A stretch of DNA of 64,000 bases from Cryobacterium sp. CG_9.6 (GCF_029893365.1 NZ_JARXUZ010000001.1:2294001-2358000); one strand, 5' to 3'; positions 19,449 to 29,094 are shown, numbered from the stretch's first letter. Notes: a model not told the origin generated them from the letters alone. Translations and numbers: made by a program.

Positions 19449-19895
19449 ATGTCAGTACAGGTACGCCCGCTGGGCGATAAGGATTTCTTTTCGTGGTTGG
19501 GCCTGTTAGAGGGCTACAGCGAGTTTTACGAGAACGAACTCACCGACGAGAAGGCCCTGCAGGTGTGGAGCTGGATCATCGACAAGAACCATCCCCTCAC
19601 CGGAGCCGTCGCGGTCGACGACGAGGGCACCTTTGTGGGTTTTGCGCACTACCGGGCCGTGCCCCAGACCCTGAGCGCCACCATGGGTCTGTACCTTGAC
19701 GACCTCTTTGTCGCAGCGGATGCCCGCGGTGCCGGCACCGGCCGGGCCATCATGGACTTCGTGAAGCAGTACGCCGCGAACAACCACCTCACCCGCATCC
19801 GCTTGATCACGGCGGCAGACAACGCCACCGCTCAGATTCTCTACGACCAGGTGGGTACTCGCACGGAGTGGGTCACCTACGAGATCGAGGTCTAG
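19449..19895 (+). CDS. GNAT family N-acetyltransferase
   Basis: Small cytosolic acetyltransferase using acetyl-CoA; substrate unknown. The 148-residue protein shows the GNAT fold markers: the beta4 strand LYLDDLFVAADARGAGTG (about 82-99), whose RGAGTG loop binds the CoA pyrophosphate, and the later NATAQILYDQVG segment. GGAGC ahead of the ATG is a good ribosome binding site. It lies nine bases after valS, so it is probably cotranscribed. Confidence 0.9.
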   Translation: MSVQVRPLGDKDFFSWLGLLEGYSEFYENELTDEKALQVWSWIIDKNHPLTGAVAVDDEGTFVGFAHYRAVPQTLSATMGLYLDDLFVAADARGAGTGRAIMDFVKQYAANNHLTRIRLITAADNATAQILYDQVGTRTEWVTYEIEV

Positions 19896-19898
19896 GTG

Positions 19899-20165
19899 AT
19901 GCAGCTCGGAACCCGTTGGGCGCTCGGAGCGCCTCTGCCCTCCAGGCTGCCCGAAGTTGTGGAGATCGCCGTGCAGGCTGTGGAGGGTGACCTTGCTGGG
20001 CTTGACACCGACACGTCCTCGTGGCGCTGGACGCTCACGTGGCTCGAAGGCAAGCCGGTGATCGAGTTGGATGACGGCACGATCATTCGGTACAACGCCG
20101 TCGAGGACAGCGCCACCATCACCCAGCCGGCAACGGAATCAGAAGACGACGAGGACTGGATCTAG
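19899..20165 (+). CDS. Small protein of unknown function
   Basis: An 88-residue protein starting at ATG 19899 (GTG 19896 is an alternative), directly after the acetyltransferase stop and with GAGG as a possible ribosome binding site. It is acidic, especially at the C-terminus (SEDDEDWI). It has a central WRWTLTWLEGKPVIELDDGTIIRY segment that looks like a short beta-rich domain. No family is recognised. Position suggests cotranscription with valS and the acetyltransferase. Confidence 0.75.
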   Translation: MQLGTRWALGAPLPSRLPEVVEIAVQAVEGDLAGLDTDTSSWRWTLTWLEGKPVIELDDGTIIRYNAVEDSATITQPATESEDDEDWI

Positions 20166-20199
20166 CTCTCACGATCTCCCTTTCGGCCCAGTCTCTCTT

Positions 20200-21084
20200 T
20201 CAGGCCCTGGCCAGTACTTCGCCGTGCGGCATGGCACACCAGCCGTCGGGGTCCTGTACCCAGTCGCGCCATGCCGCCGCGATGGTGCGCAGCTGCTCCA
20301 GGTCGGCAACACCAGACTCGATGGCGTGGGCAGCGAACGCCGATTCGGTGGCGCGAACAGCCCAGGATTCTCCCCACCACTCCCGTTCGGCATCCGTGGT
20401 GAAGCACCATATGGATGCGCTTGCGGTCACGTTACTGAAGCCTGCCGCCCGCACCCAGGCTTTGAGGCGCCGGCCGGCATCGGGGTTGCCGCCGTTCCAG
20501 AAATGCACGTCTCGGTAGGTTTGTCGCCAGGCGTCCAAGCCCGGTAACTCGGGATAGAGCGTGACCCCGCCATAATCAACATCGCGAGCGGCAAACACAC
20601 CACCGGGTTTGAGTACGCGGCGAATTTCCCGCATGGCGGCGACCGGGTCGGCCAGATGCTGCATCACCTGATGAGCGTGCACGACGTCGAAAGACGCGTC
20701 GGCAAAGTCCAGCTCATACGCGTTCCCCACCAAAAATCTCACGTTGTGCACGCCCTCGTCGCGGGCCAGTCCGTCGGCCTGCACGATAATCTCAGTGGCC
20801 GTGTCGATTCCCACGACCAGACCGGGGGCAACCCGCCGGGCCAGGTCAACGGTGATGGTTCCCGGGCCGCATCCCACGTCGAGCAGGCTGAGTGCGGGCC
20901 TCAGCTCGGGTGCGAGGTAGGCCGCCGAGTTGTTTACCGTGCGCCAGGTGTGGGAGCGCAGCACGCTCTCGTGATGCCCGTGCGTATAGGACTCCCGCGA
21001 CAGGCAGTCTGGATTGGTCAGGTCTCGGGGTGCCACCTCCGGGTCGTCAAACTCCGGACCGGCAGCAAAGTCAGGGTGGGCCAT
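20200..21084 (-). CDS. SAM-dependent methyltransferase
   Basis: Class I S-adenosylmethionine methyltransferase of the UbiE/Methyltransf_11 kind; substrate unknown. The 294-residue protein has motif I LLDVGCGPGT at about 68-77, an acidic post-I residue in VVGIDTA, the DVVHAHQVMQHL motif and the LKPGG loop. The C-terminal part carries no second known domain. The ATG at 21084 lies six bases after TAGGCT (21096-21091), so the mRNA may be leaderless. It is divergent from the M3 peptidase over a 41-base gap. Confidence 0.88.
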   Translation of the reverse strand: MAHPDFAAGPEFDDPEVAPRDLTNPDCLSRESYTHGHHESVLRSHTWRTVNNSAAYLAPELRPALSLLDVGCGPGTITVDLARRVAPGLVVGIDTATEIIVQADGLARDEGVHNVRFLVGNAYELDFADASFDVVHAHQVMQHLADPVAAMREIRRVLKPGGVFAARDVDYGGVTLYPELPGLDAWRQTYRDVHFWNGGNPDAGRRLKAWVRAAGFSNVTASASIWCFTTDAEREWWGESWAVRATESAFAAHAIESGVADLEQLRTIAAAWRDWVQDPDGWCAMPHGEVLARA

Positions 21085-21125
21085 ACGCAGAGCCTAGAGC
21101 GGAACGACCCAACTAGGGTGGAATC
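21085..21125. promoter_or_regulatory. Back-to-back leaderless-type promoters (methyltransferase / M3 peptidase)
   Basis: Within 41 bases, TAGGCT (minus, 21096-21091) lies six bases before the methyltransferase ATG, and TAGGGT (plus, 21114-21119) lies six bases before the peptidase ATG. The two promoters would overlap in their upstream parts. The GGTGG of the second could also act as a weak ribosome binding site. Confidence 0.5.
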
Positions 21126-23177
21126 ATGGTTGATTCAGTAAATCCCTTCTTCACCGTGTCCACGCTCCCCTACCAGCTGCCCCCGTTCCGGGATATCACC
21201 GACGCACACTACCGCCCCGCTTTTGACCGCGGCATCACCCAGCAGCTCGGTGAAATTGACGCGATCACTGCCGATCGGGATCCGGTGACGTTTGAGAACA
21301 CGATGATTCCGCTGGAGCGCAGCGGAGCAGTGTTGAACCGAGTCGCCACGGTGTTCTTCAACAAGAGTTCGTCGGATTCGACTGACTTTACCAACGCTCT
21401 CGAAGAGGAACTGGCGCCGCTGCTTGCCGCGCACGGGGATGCCATCCGGCTGAACCCCGCGCTCTACGCGCGCATCACCACCCTGCACGAGCAGGGACGT
21501 GATGGAGATCAGGGGCTCAGTGCTGAAGCCCAGTACCTCGTGGAGCGGTACTTCACCGAATTCACGCTGGCTGGTGCCGGACTCTCCGAAACGGATAAGG
21601 AGGTGCTGCGCGAGTACAACAAACGACTCTCGACGCTCACCACCCGGTTCGAGAAGAATCTCCTGGCCGACACGAACGATCTTGCCGTTGTCGTGGACAC
21701 CCTCGAGGAGTTGGATGGTCTCGCCGCCGGAGAGATTTCTGCCGCGGCGGCGGCCGCGGCCGAACGGGGTCTGGAGGGAAAGTATCTGCTCACGCTCGTG
21801 CTGCCCACGTCGCACCCCTACCTGGCGGACCTCACCAACCGGCACCTGCGCGAGCGTCTGCTGACCGCCTCGCGGGCCAGAGGCATCCGCGGTGGCCCCC
21901 ATGACAACCGTGCCCTGGTGATCGAGATCACGCACGTCCGGGCCGAGCGAGCCCGCCTCCTGGGCTTTGCCAGCCATGCCGCCTATGTTACGGCCGACGA
22001 GACGGCAAAGACGCCCGACGCCATTGCCGACATGCTCGGTCGCCTGGCACCGGCCGCCGCGCGCAACGCTCGCCTGGAGCAGGCCGACCTGCAGACGCTC
22101 GTGAATGACGGTGCTGCCCCCTTCACCATCGCGGCTCACGACTGGGCCTTCTACACCGAAAAGGTGCGCCAGCAGAAGTTCGACGTGGATACGGCCGCGA
22201 TGCGGCCGTACTTCGAGCTGGAGACGGTGCTGCGGGACGGGGTGTTCTTTGCCGCCGAAAAGCTCTACGGCATCACGTTCACCGAACGGCCAGATCTCAG
22301 CGGCTGGCATGCGGAGTCGCGAGTTTTCGAGGTAGCGAATGAGGACGGTTCTCCCGTTGGCCTCTACATTGGCGACTTCTATACGCGCGATTCGAAGCGC
22401 GGCGGAGCGTGGATGAACCCGCTCGTGTCGCAGTCGAGCCTGCTCGGTACCCCCACGGTGGTGTGTAACAACCTGAATGTGGCTAAGCCCGCCGTAGGTC
22501 AGGCCACCCTGTTGAGCTTCGACCAGGTTGTCACGCTGTTCCACGAATTCGGGCACGCTCTGCACGGGCTTTTCGCGCAGGTCACGTACCCCAAATTTGC
22601 CGGCACCAACGTATACCGGGACTTTGTGGAGTTCCCCAGTCAGGTGAACGAGATGTGGATGCTGTGGCCGGAGGTTCTCGCGAACTTCGCCCGTCACTAC
22701 GAGACCGGGGAGGCCATGCCGCAGCAACTTGTTGACCGCATTCAGGCTTCCGCCACGTTCAATGAGGGATTCGCAACCAGCGAGTACCTGGCAGCAGCGC
22801 TTCTTGACCAGGCCTGGCACCTCATCGACGCTGATGCTGCTGTCACAGACGTTGCGGAGTTCGAAGCGTCGGCCCTGGCCGCGGTGGGTTTGGACAACCC
22901 GGTGGTGCCCACGCGGTATGCCAGCACCTACTTTGCCCACACCTTTTCCGGCGGTTACGATGCCGGGTACTACTCCTACATTTGGAGCGAGGTGCTCGAT
23001 GCGGACACGGTGGAATGGTTCACGCAGAATGGCGGGCTCACGCGCGACAACGGTGACCGCTTCCGCAGCCGTCTTCTCGGCGTCGGCGGCAGCATGGATC
23101 CTCTGGAGGCATACGTGAACTGGCGTGGCCGGCCGGCGCGGATCGAGCCGCTCCTCGAGCGTCGCGGGCTCAACTAA
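21126..23177 (+). CDS. M3 family metallopeptidase (peptidyl-dipeptidase Dcp type)
   Basis: Cytosolic zinc oligopeptidase that trims peptides, typically releasing dipeptides from C-termini. The 683-residue protein is normal for Dcp/OpdA. It has the zinc site FHEFGHALHG (His473, Glu474, His477) and a downstream Glu in the FVEFPSQVNEMW segment. The C-terminal HTFSGGYDAGYYSYIWSEV motif is characteristic of the family. The stop codon overlaps the convergent benE-type gene by eight bases. No signal peptide is visible. Confidence 0.94.
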   Translation: MVDSVNPFFTVSTLPYQLPPFRDITDAHYRPAFDRGITQQLGEIDAITADRDPVTFENTMIPLERSGAVLNRVATVFFNKSSSDSTDFTNALEEELAPLLAAHGDAIRLNPALYARITTLHEQGRDGDQGLSAEAQYLVERYFTEFTLAGAGLSETDKEVLREYNKRLSTLTTRFEKNLLADTNDLAVVVDTLEELDGLAAGEISAAAAAAAERGLEGKYLLTLVLPTSHPYLADLTNRHLRERLLTASRARGIRGGPHDNRALVIEITHVRAERARLLGFASHAAYVTADETAKTPDAIADMLGRLAPAAARNARLEQADLQTLVNDGAAPFTIAAHDWAFYTEKVRQQKFDVDTAAMRPYFELETVLRDGVFFAAEKLYGITFTERPDLSGWHAESRVFEVANEDGSPVGLYIGDFYTRDSKRGGAWMNPLVSQSSLLGTPTVVCNNLNVAKPAVGQATLLSFDQVVTLFHEFGHALHGLFAQVTYPKFAGTNVYRDFVEFPSQVNEMWMLWPEVLANFARHYETGEAMPQQLVDRIQASATFNEGFATSEYLAAALLDQAWHLIDADAAVTDVAEFEASALAAVGLDNPVVPTRYASTYFAHTFSGGYDAGYYSYIWSEVLDADTVEWFTQNGGLTRDNGDRFRSRLLGVGGSMDPLEAYVNWRGRPARIEPLLERRGLN

Positions 23178-24363
23178 CCCGGCGGGCTTTGGTGCGGCGG
23201 GCTTTGGTGCGGCCTTCGCCTAACCAGAGCATCATGGCTCCGCCAATTACCAGGCCCCAGAACGCGGAGCCTATTCCTCCGATACTCACACCAGAGACGG
23301 TCACGAGCAGCGTGACGATGGCGCTGATGCGGTGCTGGGGATCCTCGAGTGCGCTGGTGATGCTGGTCACCAGCGCACCGAGGAATGCCAGACCGGCGAC
23401 CGCAATGATCACCACCGGTGGGGACGCTGCCACCAGCGCGGTCGCGAGTCCGGCGGCAAGGCCCAAGACAAGATAGGTGAACCCGGAGGAGACCGTGGCA
23501 ATCCACCGTTTTGCCGTGTCCGGGTGGGCATCCGGGCTGGCCATGAGCGCGGCCGTGATGGCCGCGAGGTTGATGCTGTGAGCTCCGAAGACCGCTCCGA
23601 GCACAGTGGCGATGCCGGAGCCCACGAGAATGGGGCGCGGCGGCGGGTGATAGCCGAACGTTGACAGCACCGCAAAACCCGGAACGTTCTGCCCGGCCAT
23701 GGTCACGATGAACAGTGGCAGTCCCAGACTCACGATCACCAGCGGATCGAACACGGGACCGGTGAAAATGAGGGCCGGGGATGCGACCGGAGTCGTGAGC
23801 CAGTCGGTACCCGATGTCAGGCCCAGACCGATGGCTGCCGTCACCATTGCTGCCGGAACAGCCCAGCGTGGGGCGAGCCGAAACAGCACCAGCCACACCA
23901 GAATGACCGGGATCGCCAGCAGGGGTTGTTCGATCGATGCGGTGATCGGGGCAAGACAGATCGGAAACAGGATTCCGGCCAGCATCGCCCCGGCCAGCGG
24001 CTTGGGGATGCTCGTGATCGCCCGTCCGAGTGCCGGCCAGAGACCACACAGCACGATCAGCGCCCCGCACACCATGAACGCGCCGGCGGTAGCCCCGAAG
24101 TCATCGGTGCTGGCACCGGCGGCTACGAGGAGAGCTGCACCCGGCGTTGACCAGGCAAACGAGATGGGCATGCGGAAGTACCAGGGCAACACGATGCAGG
24201 TGAGCCCCACCAGCAGGCAGAGCATCAGCAGGCCGGAAGCCGCTTGCGCCTCACTCGCCCCGACCGCGCGCAGGCCAGCGATCACGAGCACGAACGAACT
24301 TGCGAACCCGGTGACCGCCGCAACGATGCCGGTCGATACCGGCTGCAGTAGGCCTCGCATCAT
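23170..24363 (-). CDS. benE: Benzoate/H+ symporter family protein (BenE-type)
   Basis: Inner membrane transporter of the BenE/YdcO family with about 12 hydrophobic segments in 397 residues. The family-typical TMAGQNVPG motif and PAPALIFTGP-like region are present. The open frame extends well upstream, but that part overlaps clpX out of frame. The start is taken at tandem ATGs (24363 and 24360), with GTG 24369 as an alternative; no clear ribosome binding site is seen. The C-terminal tail contains a duplicated RTKAR unit encoded by a 15-bp direct repeat near 23180-23210. No benzoate catabolic gene is nearby, so the substrate is open. Confidence 0.85.
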   Translation of the reverse strand: MMRGLLQPVSTGIVAAVTGFASSFVLVIAGLRAVGASEAQAASGLLMLCLLVGLTCIVLPWYFRMPISFAWSTPGAALLVAAGASTDDFGATAGAFMVCGALIVLCGLWPALGRAITSIPKPLAGAMLAGILFPICLAPITASIEQPLLAIPVILVWLVLFRLAPRWAVPAAMVTAAIGLGLTSGTDWLTTPVASPALIFTGPVFDPLVIVSLGLPLFIVTMAGQNVPGFAVLSTFGYHPPPRPILVGSGIATVLGAVFGAHSINLAAITAALMASPDAHPDTAKRWIATVSSGFTYLVLGLAAGLATALVAASPPVVIIAVAGLAFLGALVTSITSALEDPQHRISAIVTLLVTVSGVSIGGIGSAFWGLVIGGAMMLWLGEGRTKARRTKARRVS

Positions 24364-24388
24364 GTGCACCGGCTGTGGACTCGGGAGC

Positions 24389-25669
24389 CTAGGCGGACTT
24401 GTCCTCACGGAGTGCCGAGTGCAGCACCATGATGGGTGCCGCGTTGTTGAGCACCGCGTCGCGGGTGACAATGACCCGCGCCACGTCTTCGCTGGACGGC
24501 ACCTCGAACATGATCGGGCCGAGCACTTCTTCCATGATGGCGCGCAGGCCACGAGCACCGGTCTTGCGGAGCACGGCGAGGTCCGCAATGGCCTCGAGTG
24601 CCGGCTGTTCGAATTCCAGTTCAACGCCGTCCAGTTGGAACATGCGCTGGTACTGACGCACAAGCGCGTTCTTGGGCACGGTGAGAATCTGCATGAGTGC
24701 CACCTGATCGAGCTGGGTGACGGTCGTGACCACGGGAAGACGCCCGATGAACTCCGGGATCAGGCCGAACTTGTGCAGGTCTTCGGGCAGCACCTCGCTG
24801 AAGAGGTTGATGTCGTCACCCTTGATGTGCAGGGGGGCACCGAAACCAATGCCCTTCTTTCCCGCTCGTGACGAGATGATGTCTTCAAGCCCGGCAAAGG
24901 CGCCGGCCACGATGAACAGCACGTTCGTGGTGTCCACCTGAATGAACTCCTGGTGCGGGTGCTTACGACCACCCTGCGGGGGCACAGACGCCACTGTTCC
25001 TTCGAGAATCTTGAGGAGAGCCTGTTGCACTCCCTCGCCCGACACGTCGCGGGTGATGGACGGATTTTCGGCCTTCCGGGCAATCTTGTCGATCTCGTCG
25101 ATATAGATGATGCCGGTCTCGGCACGCTTAACGTCGTAGTCTGCGGCCTGGATTAGCTTCAACAAAATGTTTTCCACGTCTTCACCGACATACCCGGCCT
25201 CGGTGAGGGCGGTGGCGTCGGCCACGGCGAAGGGAACGTTGAGCTTTTTGGCAAGGGTCTGCGCCAGGTAGGTTTTGCCGCACCCGGTGGGCCCGATGAG
25301 CAGAATGTTTGACTTGGCTATTTCCACGTCATCGTGAATGGCGTCAGCTGCGGTGAGTGTGGCGCGCGCACGAACCCGCTTGTAGTGGTTATACACCGCA
25401 ACGGCGAGGGCACGCTTGGCGGGCTCCTGACCAATAACGTACTCCTCAAGGAAACCGAAGATCTCTTTGGGCTTGGGAAGGTCGAATTCACTGGTGCCCT
25501 CTTCGGCACCCGCTTCGGCGAGGCGTTCCTCAATAATTTCGTTGCACAGTTCGACACACTCGTCGCAAATGTACACGCCGGGGCCCGCTATGAGCTGCTG
25601 AACCTGCTTTTGGCTCTTTCCGCAGAAGGAACACTTGAGCAGGTCGGCACTTTCGCCTATTCGGGCCAT
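24389..25669 (-). CDS. clpX: ATP-dependent Clp protease ATP-binding subunit ClpX
   Basis: AAA+ unfoldase that feeds substrates to ClpP. The 426-residue protein has the N-terminal zinc-binding domain (Cys13, Cys16, Cys35, Cys38), Walker A GPTGCGKT at 128-135, Walker [10 protein letters not shown] at about 192-200, and a pore/IGF-loop region including [15 protein letters not shown] ribosome binding site precedes the ATG. It lies downstream of clpP1-clpP2 but is separated by a strong hairpin at 25751-25780, so it probably has its own promoter or depends on readthrough. Confidence 0.98.
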   Translation of the reverse strand: MARIGESADLLKCSFCGKSQKQVQQLIAGPGVYICDECVELCNEIIEERLAEAGAEEGTSEFDLPKPKEIFGFLEEYVIGQEPAKRALAVAVYNHYKRVRARATLTAADAIHDDVEIAKSNILLIGPTGCGKTYLAQTLAKKLNVPFAVADATALTEAGYVGEDVENILLKLIQAADYDVKRAETGIIYIDEIDKIARKAENPSITRDVSGEGVQQALLKILEGTVASVPPQGGRKHPHQEFIQVDTTNVLFIVAGAFAGLEDIISSRAGKKGIGFGAPLHIKGDDINLFSEVLPEDLHKFGLIPEFIGRLPVVTTVTQLDQVALMQILTVPKNALVRQYQRMFQLDGVELEFEQPALEAIADLAVLRKTGARGLRAIMEEVLGPIMFEVPSSEDVARVIVTRDAVLNNAAPIMVLHSALREDKSA

Positions 25670-25750
25670 CGGTCAGCCTCCTCCATTGGTATCACTAAAA
25701 CGAGCCTAGTCGGTGCCTGCGACACTTGCGCACAGTGGCGTCATACGAAA

Positions 25751-25780
25751 CGGCGCGTCACCTCTACAGGTGACGCGCCG
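25751..25780 (-). terminator. Hairpin terminator of the clpP1-clpP2 operon
   Basis: A perfect 13-bp stem (25751-25763 with 25768-25780) around a four-base loop follows the clpP2 stop on the minus strand. The bases after it on that strand begin TTTCGT, a weak U tract. Confidence 0.8.
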
Positions 25781-25813
25781 TCGGCACAGAGTGCCCATTT
25801 TGATGTGGTGGAG

Positions 25814-26512
25814 TTACTTCACCAGCATGGGAAGGTTCTTGCGGCTGGTGAGTACCTGGTCGATCAGACCGTACTCCAGGGCATCCGCTGCGCTCATGAT
25901 TTTGTCGCGGTCGATGTCCTTGTTGACCTGCTCAACGGAGCGGTTCGAGTGGTGAGACAGGGTCTCTTCGAGCCACACGCGCATGCGCAGGATCTCTGCG
26001 GCCTGAATCTCGATGTCCGACGCCTGGCCGCCACCCTGGCCACCAACCGAGGGCTGGTGAATGAGGATTCGAGCGTTGGGCAGTGCCAGACGCTTGCCGG
26101 CGGTTCCACCAGCGAGCAGCACGGCAGCGGCGGACGCCGCCTGACCCAGGCACACCGTCATCACGTGCGGACGGATGTACTGCATGGTGTCGTAAATCGC
26201 CGTCATAGCGGTGAACGAGCCACCGGGAGAGTTGATGTACATGGTGATGTCGCGGTCAGGGTCCTGGCTCTCCAGAACGAGGAGCTGGGCCATGACGTCG
26301 TCGGCCGATGCGTCGTCAACCTGAACGCCGAGGAAGATGATGCGGTCCTCGAAGAGCTTGGCGTACGGGTCCTGGCGCTTGTAGCCGTAGGCCGTGCGCT
26401 CCTCGAACGTGGGAAGGATGTAGCGGGACTCGGGCGCGCCGTTGTTTGCCATGTGCTTGGTCGAACCACCCATCGAGCTGTAGGCCGTTCCACCGAATGT
26501 GGGGATACTCAT
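25814..26512 (-). CDS. clpP2: ATP-dependent Clp protease proteolytic subunit ClpP2
   Basis: Serine protease subunit. In actinobacteria two different ClpP rings combine to form the active tetradecamer that works with ClpX or ClpC. The 232-residue protein has Ser127 in GQAASAA and His152 in LIHQPS, with the acid residue downstream. It carries a roughly 30-residue N-terminal extension compared with ClpP1, probably partly removed by processing. The ATG follows AGGAAAG, and the gene is 26 bases after clpP1. Confidence 0.96.
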   Translation of the reverse strand: MSIPTFGGTAYSSMGGSTKHMANNGAPESRYILPTFEERTAYGYKRQDPYAKLFEDRIIFLGVQVDDASADDVMAQLLVLESQDPDRDITMYINSPGGSFTAMTAIYDTMQYIRPHVMTVCLGQAASAAAVLLAGGTAGKRLALPNARILIHQPSVGGQGGGQASDIEIQAAEILRMRVWLEETLSHHSNRSVEQVNKDIDRDKIMSAADALEYGLIDQVLTSRKNLPMLVK

Positions 26513-26538
26513 GATTACTTTCCTGTTCCTTCGGTGGG

Positions 26539-27135
26539 CTACGCGGTTACGAGAGGGTCCGTGCCGCCGCCGCCGGTGACATCCGAAGCGGATGCGCGGA
26601 GGTGGTCGACGAAACCGTAGTCAACGGCTTCCTGAGCACTGAACCAGTTGTCGCGGTCACCATCGGCATTGATCTGCTCGGGGGTCTTACCGGTCTGGGC
26701 GGCCGTGATCTCCGACAAACGCTGCTTCATGTCGAGGATCAGCCGGGCCTGAGTCTGGATGTCGGCTGCGGTTCCACCGAATCCACCGGACGGCTGGTGC
26801 AAAAGCACGCGAGCGTTCGGGGTGATGTAGCGCTTGCCCTTGGTACCGCTGGTCAGCAGGAACTGTCCCATGGAGGCGGCCATTCCGATACCCACGGTCA
26901 CGATGTCGTTCGGGACGAACTGCATGGTGTCGTAGATTGCCATACCGGCGGTGATGGAACCACCGGGAGAGTTGATGTAGAGGAAGATGTCGCGCTTCGA
27001 GTCCTCAGCTGCCAGCAGCAAGATCTTGGCACAGATCTCGTTGGCATTCTCGTCCCGAACCTCTGATCCGAGCCAGATGATGCGGTCCTTCAGCAGGCGG
27101 TCAAAAACACCGGTGTTGGGTGTCGGGTCGGCCAT
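26539..27135 (-). CDS. clpP1: ATP-dependent Clp protease proteolytic subunit ClpP1
   Basis: First ClpP paralogue of the operon, 198 residues, with catalytic Ser88 in GMAASMG and His113 in LLHQPSGG. The ATG at 27135 has a GGAG ribosome binding site. It is the promoter-proximal gene: a -35/-10 pair and a ClgR-like box lie upstream within 27136-27218. Pairing with ClpP2 is expected for proteolytic activity. Confidence 0.96.
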   Translation of the reverse strand: MADPTPNTGVFDRLLKDRIIWLGSEVRDENANEICAKILLLAAEDSKRDIFLYINSPGGSITAGMAIYDTMQFVPNDIVTVGIGMAASMGQFLLTSGTKGKRYITPNARVLLHQPSGGFGGTAADIQTQARLILDMKQRLSEITAAQTGKTPEQINADGDRDNWFSAQEAVDYGFVDHLRASASDVTGGGGTDPLVTA

Positions 27136-27161
27136 ATCGTGCTCCGTTTCGTTGTCGCTTC

Positions 27162-27191
27162 CTCATAAATGTATCGGAGCAGGAACGTCAA
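27162..27191 (-). promoter_or_regulatory. Promoter of clpP1-clpP2
   Basis: On the minus strand TTGACG (27191-27186) and TATGAG (27167-27162) are separated by 18 bases, a good housekeeping-type promoter. It would start transcription near 27155, about 20 bases before the clpP1 start. Confidence 0.6.
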
Positions 27192-27200
27192 AATGGCCGT

Positions 27201-27218
27201 GTTCGCCCTCGGCAGATT
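27201..27218 (-). promoter_or_regulatory. ClgR-like operator upstream of clpP1
   Basis: The minus-strand sequence AATCTGCCGAGGGCGAAC agrees with the corynebacterial ClgR box as I recall it (WNNWCGCYNANRGCGWWS) at all but two informative positions. It is centred about 54 bases before the inferred start of transcription, where an activator would sit. ClgR is known to induce clpP1P2 in other actinobacteria; the site here is inferred. Confidence 0.5.
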
Positions 27219-27250
27219 GCACATGTTCCTCCCCCGCCCGCTTCGCGCAC

Positions 27251-27282
27251 AAAAGGGCCGGATGTCGTGAGACATCCGGCCC
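27251..27282 (-). terminator. Rho-independent terminator of tig
   Basis: A perfect 12-bp stem (27255-27266 with 27271-27282) with a four-base loop is followed on the minus strand by TTTT. It lies just after the tig stop codon. Confidence 0.9.
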
Positions 27283-27303
27283 TCATACTGCGGGAGGTGC
27301 GTG

Positions 27304-28659
27304 TTACTTGGCGGCGTCCTCGGCGGGGGCGTCTACGGCCTCGGCGTCGGCATCCGCTGTCTCGGCCTCATCGGTGCCACCGATAACCGGCGCGGTGAAC
27401 TCGGCGAGGTCAACGGGCTTGCCGTTGGAGTCAACAACCTCGGCCTGACCCAGAGCAATGGCGAGCGCCTTGTTGCGGGCAACCTCGGCCACCATCGACG
27501 GGATCTGACCGTTGGTGTTGAGCGTCTGCACGAACTCACTCGGGTCCATGCCGTACTGGCTGGCGCCCTGGATGAGGTACTGCGTGAGCTCGTCCTGGCT
27601 CACCTTGACCTGCTCGGCCTCGGCGATCGTGTCGAGCAGGATCTGCTGACGGAACGTCTTCTCGCTGGCTTCGGTGACCTCGGCGCGGTGGGTTGCGTCT
27701 TCGAGGCGGCTCTCGCCCTCGAGGTGACGGTGCACCTCGTCCTCGATGATCGCGGCCGGCAGGGGAACCTCAACGGACGCGAGGAGGGTCTCGATCAGAC
27801 GCTCGCGCGCCTGGCCGCCCTGGCCGAACACCTTGGAGCGTTCGACCTGGGTCTTGAGGCTCTCGGTGAGCTCGGCGATGGTGTCGAACTCGCTGGCGAT
27901 CTGCGCGAAGTCGTCGTCAGCGGCCGGAAGCTCGCGCTCCTTGACGGCGATGACCGTGATGGTAATCTCGGCGGTCTCGCCCTCGTGGTCTCCACCCATC
28001 AGGTCGGAGTTGAAGGTGGTGGTCTCGCCGGCGCTGAGCGAGTCAAGTGCCTCGTCGATGCCGTCGATGAGGTCTCCGGAGCCAACCTCGTAGGAGATGC
28101 CGGCTGCGGTGTCGACCTCGACACCGTCAATGGCGGCAACCAGGTCGATCTGCGCGAAGTCGCCGATCTTGGCCGGGCGCTCAACGGTGATGAGGGTGCC
28201 AAAGCGGCTGCGGAGCTTGTCGAGTTCTTCGACGACCTCGTCGTCGTTAACCTCAACGGCGTCGACGGTGAGCTTCAGGCCCTTGTACGAGGGGATCTCG
28301 ATTTCGGGACGAACGTCAACCTCAATGGCGAGGAGCAGATCTCCGGAGAAGTCCTTGTCGCTCGGCCATTCGACGATGTCTGCTTCGGGGCGACCGAGCG
28401 GGCGAAGCTTGTGCTCCTCGACAGCCGCGCGGTAGAAACCGTCGAGACCCTCGTTGACGGCGTGCTCCAGCACGGCCGACTTACCGACACGCTGGTCGAT
28501 GATGGGCGGCGGAACCTTGCCCTTGCGGAAACCGGGGATGTTGATGTCCTCGGCAATGTGCCCGTAGGCGTGGGTGATGGCTGGCTTCAGCTCGTCGGGG
28601 CTCACCGAGATGGTGAGCTTCGCGCGCGTGGGGCTCAGTTTTTCGACCGTGGACTTCAC
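27304..28659 (-). CDS. tig: Trigger factor
   Basis: Ribosome-bound chaperone and peptidyl-prolyl isomerase that meets nascent chains at the exit tunnel. The 451-residue protein has the ribosome-docking motif GFRKGKVP at about residue 43-50. The FKBP-type PPIase domain follows in the middle, then a helical C-terminal domain and an acidic Ala-rich tail. The frame stays open upstream through the tRNA-Pro gene, but the GTG at 28659 gives the family start and has a GGAG ribosome binding site. tig and clpP1 are separated by the terminator at 27251-27282. Confidence 0.96.
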   Translation of the reverse strand: MKSTVEKLSPTRAKLTISVSPDELKPAITHAYGHIAEDINIPGFRKGKVPPPIIDQRVGKSAVLEHAVNEGLDGFYRAAVEEHKLRPLGRPEADIVEWPSDKDFSGDLLLAIEVDVRPEIEIPSYKGLKLTVDAVEVNDDEVVEELDKLRSRFGTLITVERPAKIGDFAQIDLVAAIDGVEVDTAAGISYEVGSGDLIDGIDEALDSLSAGETTTFNSDLMGGDHEGETAEITITVIAVKERELPAADDDFAQIASEFDTIAELTESLKTQVERSKVFGQGGQARERLIETLLASVEVPLPAAIIEDEVHRHLEGESRLEDATHRAEVTEASEKTFRQQILLDTIAEAEQVKVSQDELTQYLIQGASQYGMDPSEFVQTLNTNGQIPSMVAEVARNKALAIALGQAEVVDSNGKPVDLAEFTAPVIGGTDEAETADADAEAVDAPAEDAAK

Positions 28660-28702
28660 TCGGGACTCTCCTGTGTATTGAAACGGTGTGCTGCGGATAA
28701 TG

Positions 28703-28777
28703 TCGGGGCGACAGGATTCGAACCTGCGACTTTCCGGCCCCAAACCGGACACTCTGACCAAACTGAGCTACGCCCCG
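28703..28777 (-). tRNA. tRNA-Pro (anticodon TGG)
   Basis: A full cloverleaf can be drawn on the minus strand: acceptor CGGGGCG paired with CGCCCCG, a D-arm starting GCTCAGTTTGGTC, an anticodon stem TCCGG/CCGGA with loop TTTGGGG (anticodon TGG), and the T-loop TTCGAATC. The 3' CCA is not encoded. It lies directly upstream of tig on the same strand. Confidence 0.95.
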
Positions 28778-28947
28778 GATTGTGTAGGCAACCCGTGTGG
28801 GACAAGCACCGAGACGTGTGCAGCAGCAACGACCGGTGGATTGACCTCCGTCAGTCTAATGCACGCGTTTCGGCATCAGGTGCCCGAACTGGCACGCGCT
28901 GCCCTGTTTCCTGTACTACGATATTCGAGTGCCCAACAAACGGGCTT
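28778..28947. other. Intergenic region between divergent tRNA genes
   Basis: This 170-base stretch must hold the promoters of tRNA-Pro (minus) and tRNA-Gly (plus). A possible -10 for tRNA-Gly is TACGAT at 28917-28922; no convincing -35 was seen for either gene. Confidence 0.4.
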
Positions 28948-29021
28948 GGGGATGTAGCTCAATGGTAGAGCCTCAGTTTTCCAAACTGATGGCGCGGGTT
29001 CGATTCCCGTCATCCCCTCCA
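28948..29021 (+). tRNA. tRNA-Gly (anticodon TCC)
   Basis: Cloverleaf with acceptor GGGGATG paired with CATCCCC, a D-arm GCTCAATGGTAGAGC, an anticodon stem TCAGT/ACTGA with loop TTTCCAA (anticodon TCC), and the T-loop TTCGATT. The mature end is at 29018 and CCA is encoded at 29019-29021. Confidence 0.96.
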
Positions 29022-29030
29022 CAGCAGCAG

Positions 29031-29055
29031 CCCCGGTCCGCCGGGGTTTTTCTGT
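29031..29055 (+). terminator. Rho-independent terminator of tRNA-Gly
   Basis: CCCCGG (29031-29036) pairs with CCGGGG (29041-29046) around a four-base loop and is followed by TTTTTCTGTTT, ten bases after the tRNA. Confidence 0.9.
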
Positions 29056-29094
29056 TTCTCCCAGGCTTCTTCCAGCGTGCGGCGGGACCAGCGG

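Noticed and set aside
21135..22940. 601-codon open frame antisense to the M3 peptidase
   Set aside because: Composition is that of an antisense shadow (Arg, Gly and His-rich), with no motifs; the sense strand has the HEFGH peptidase.
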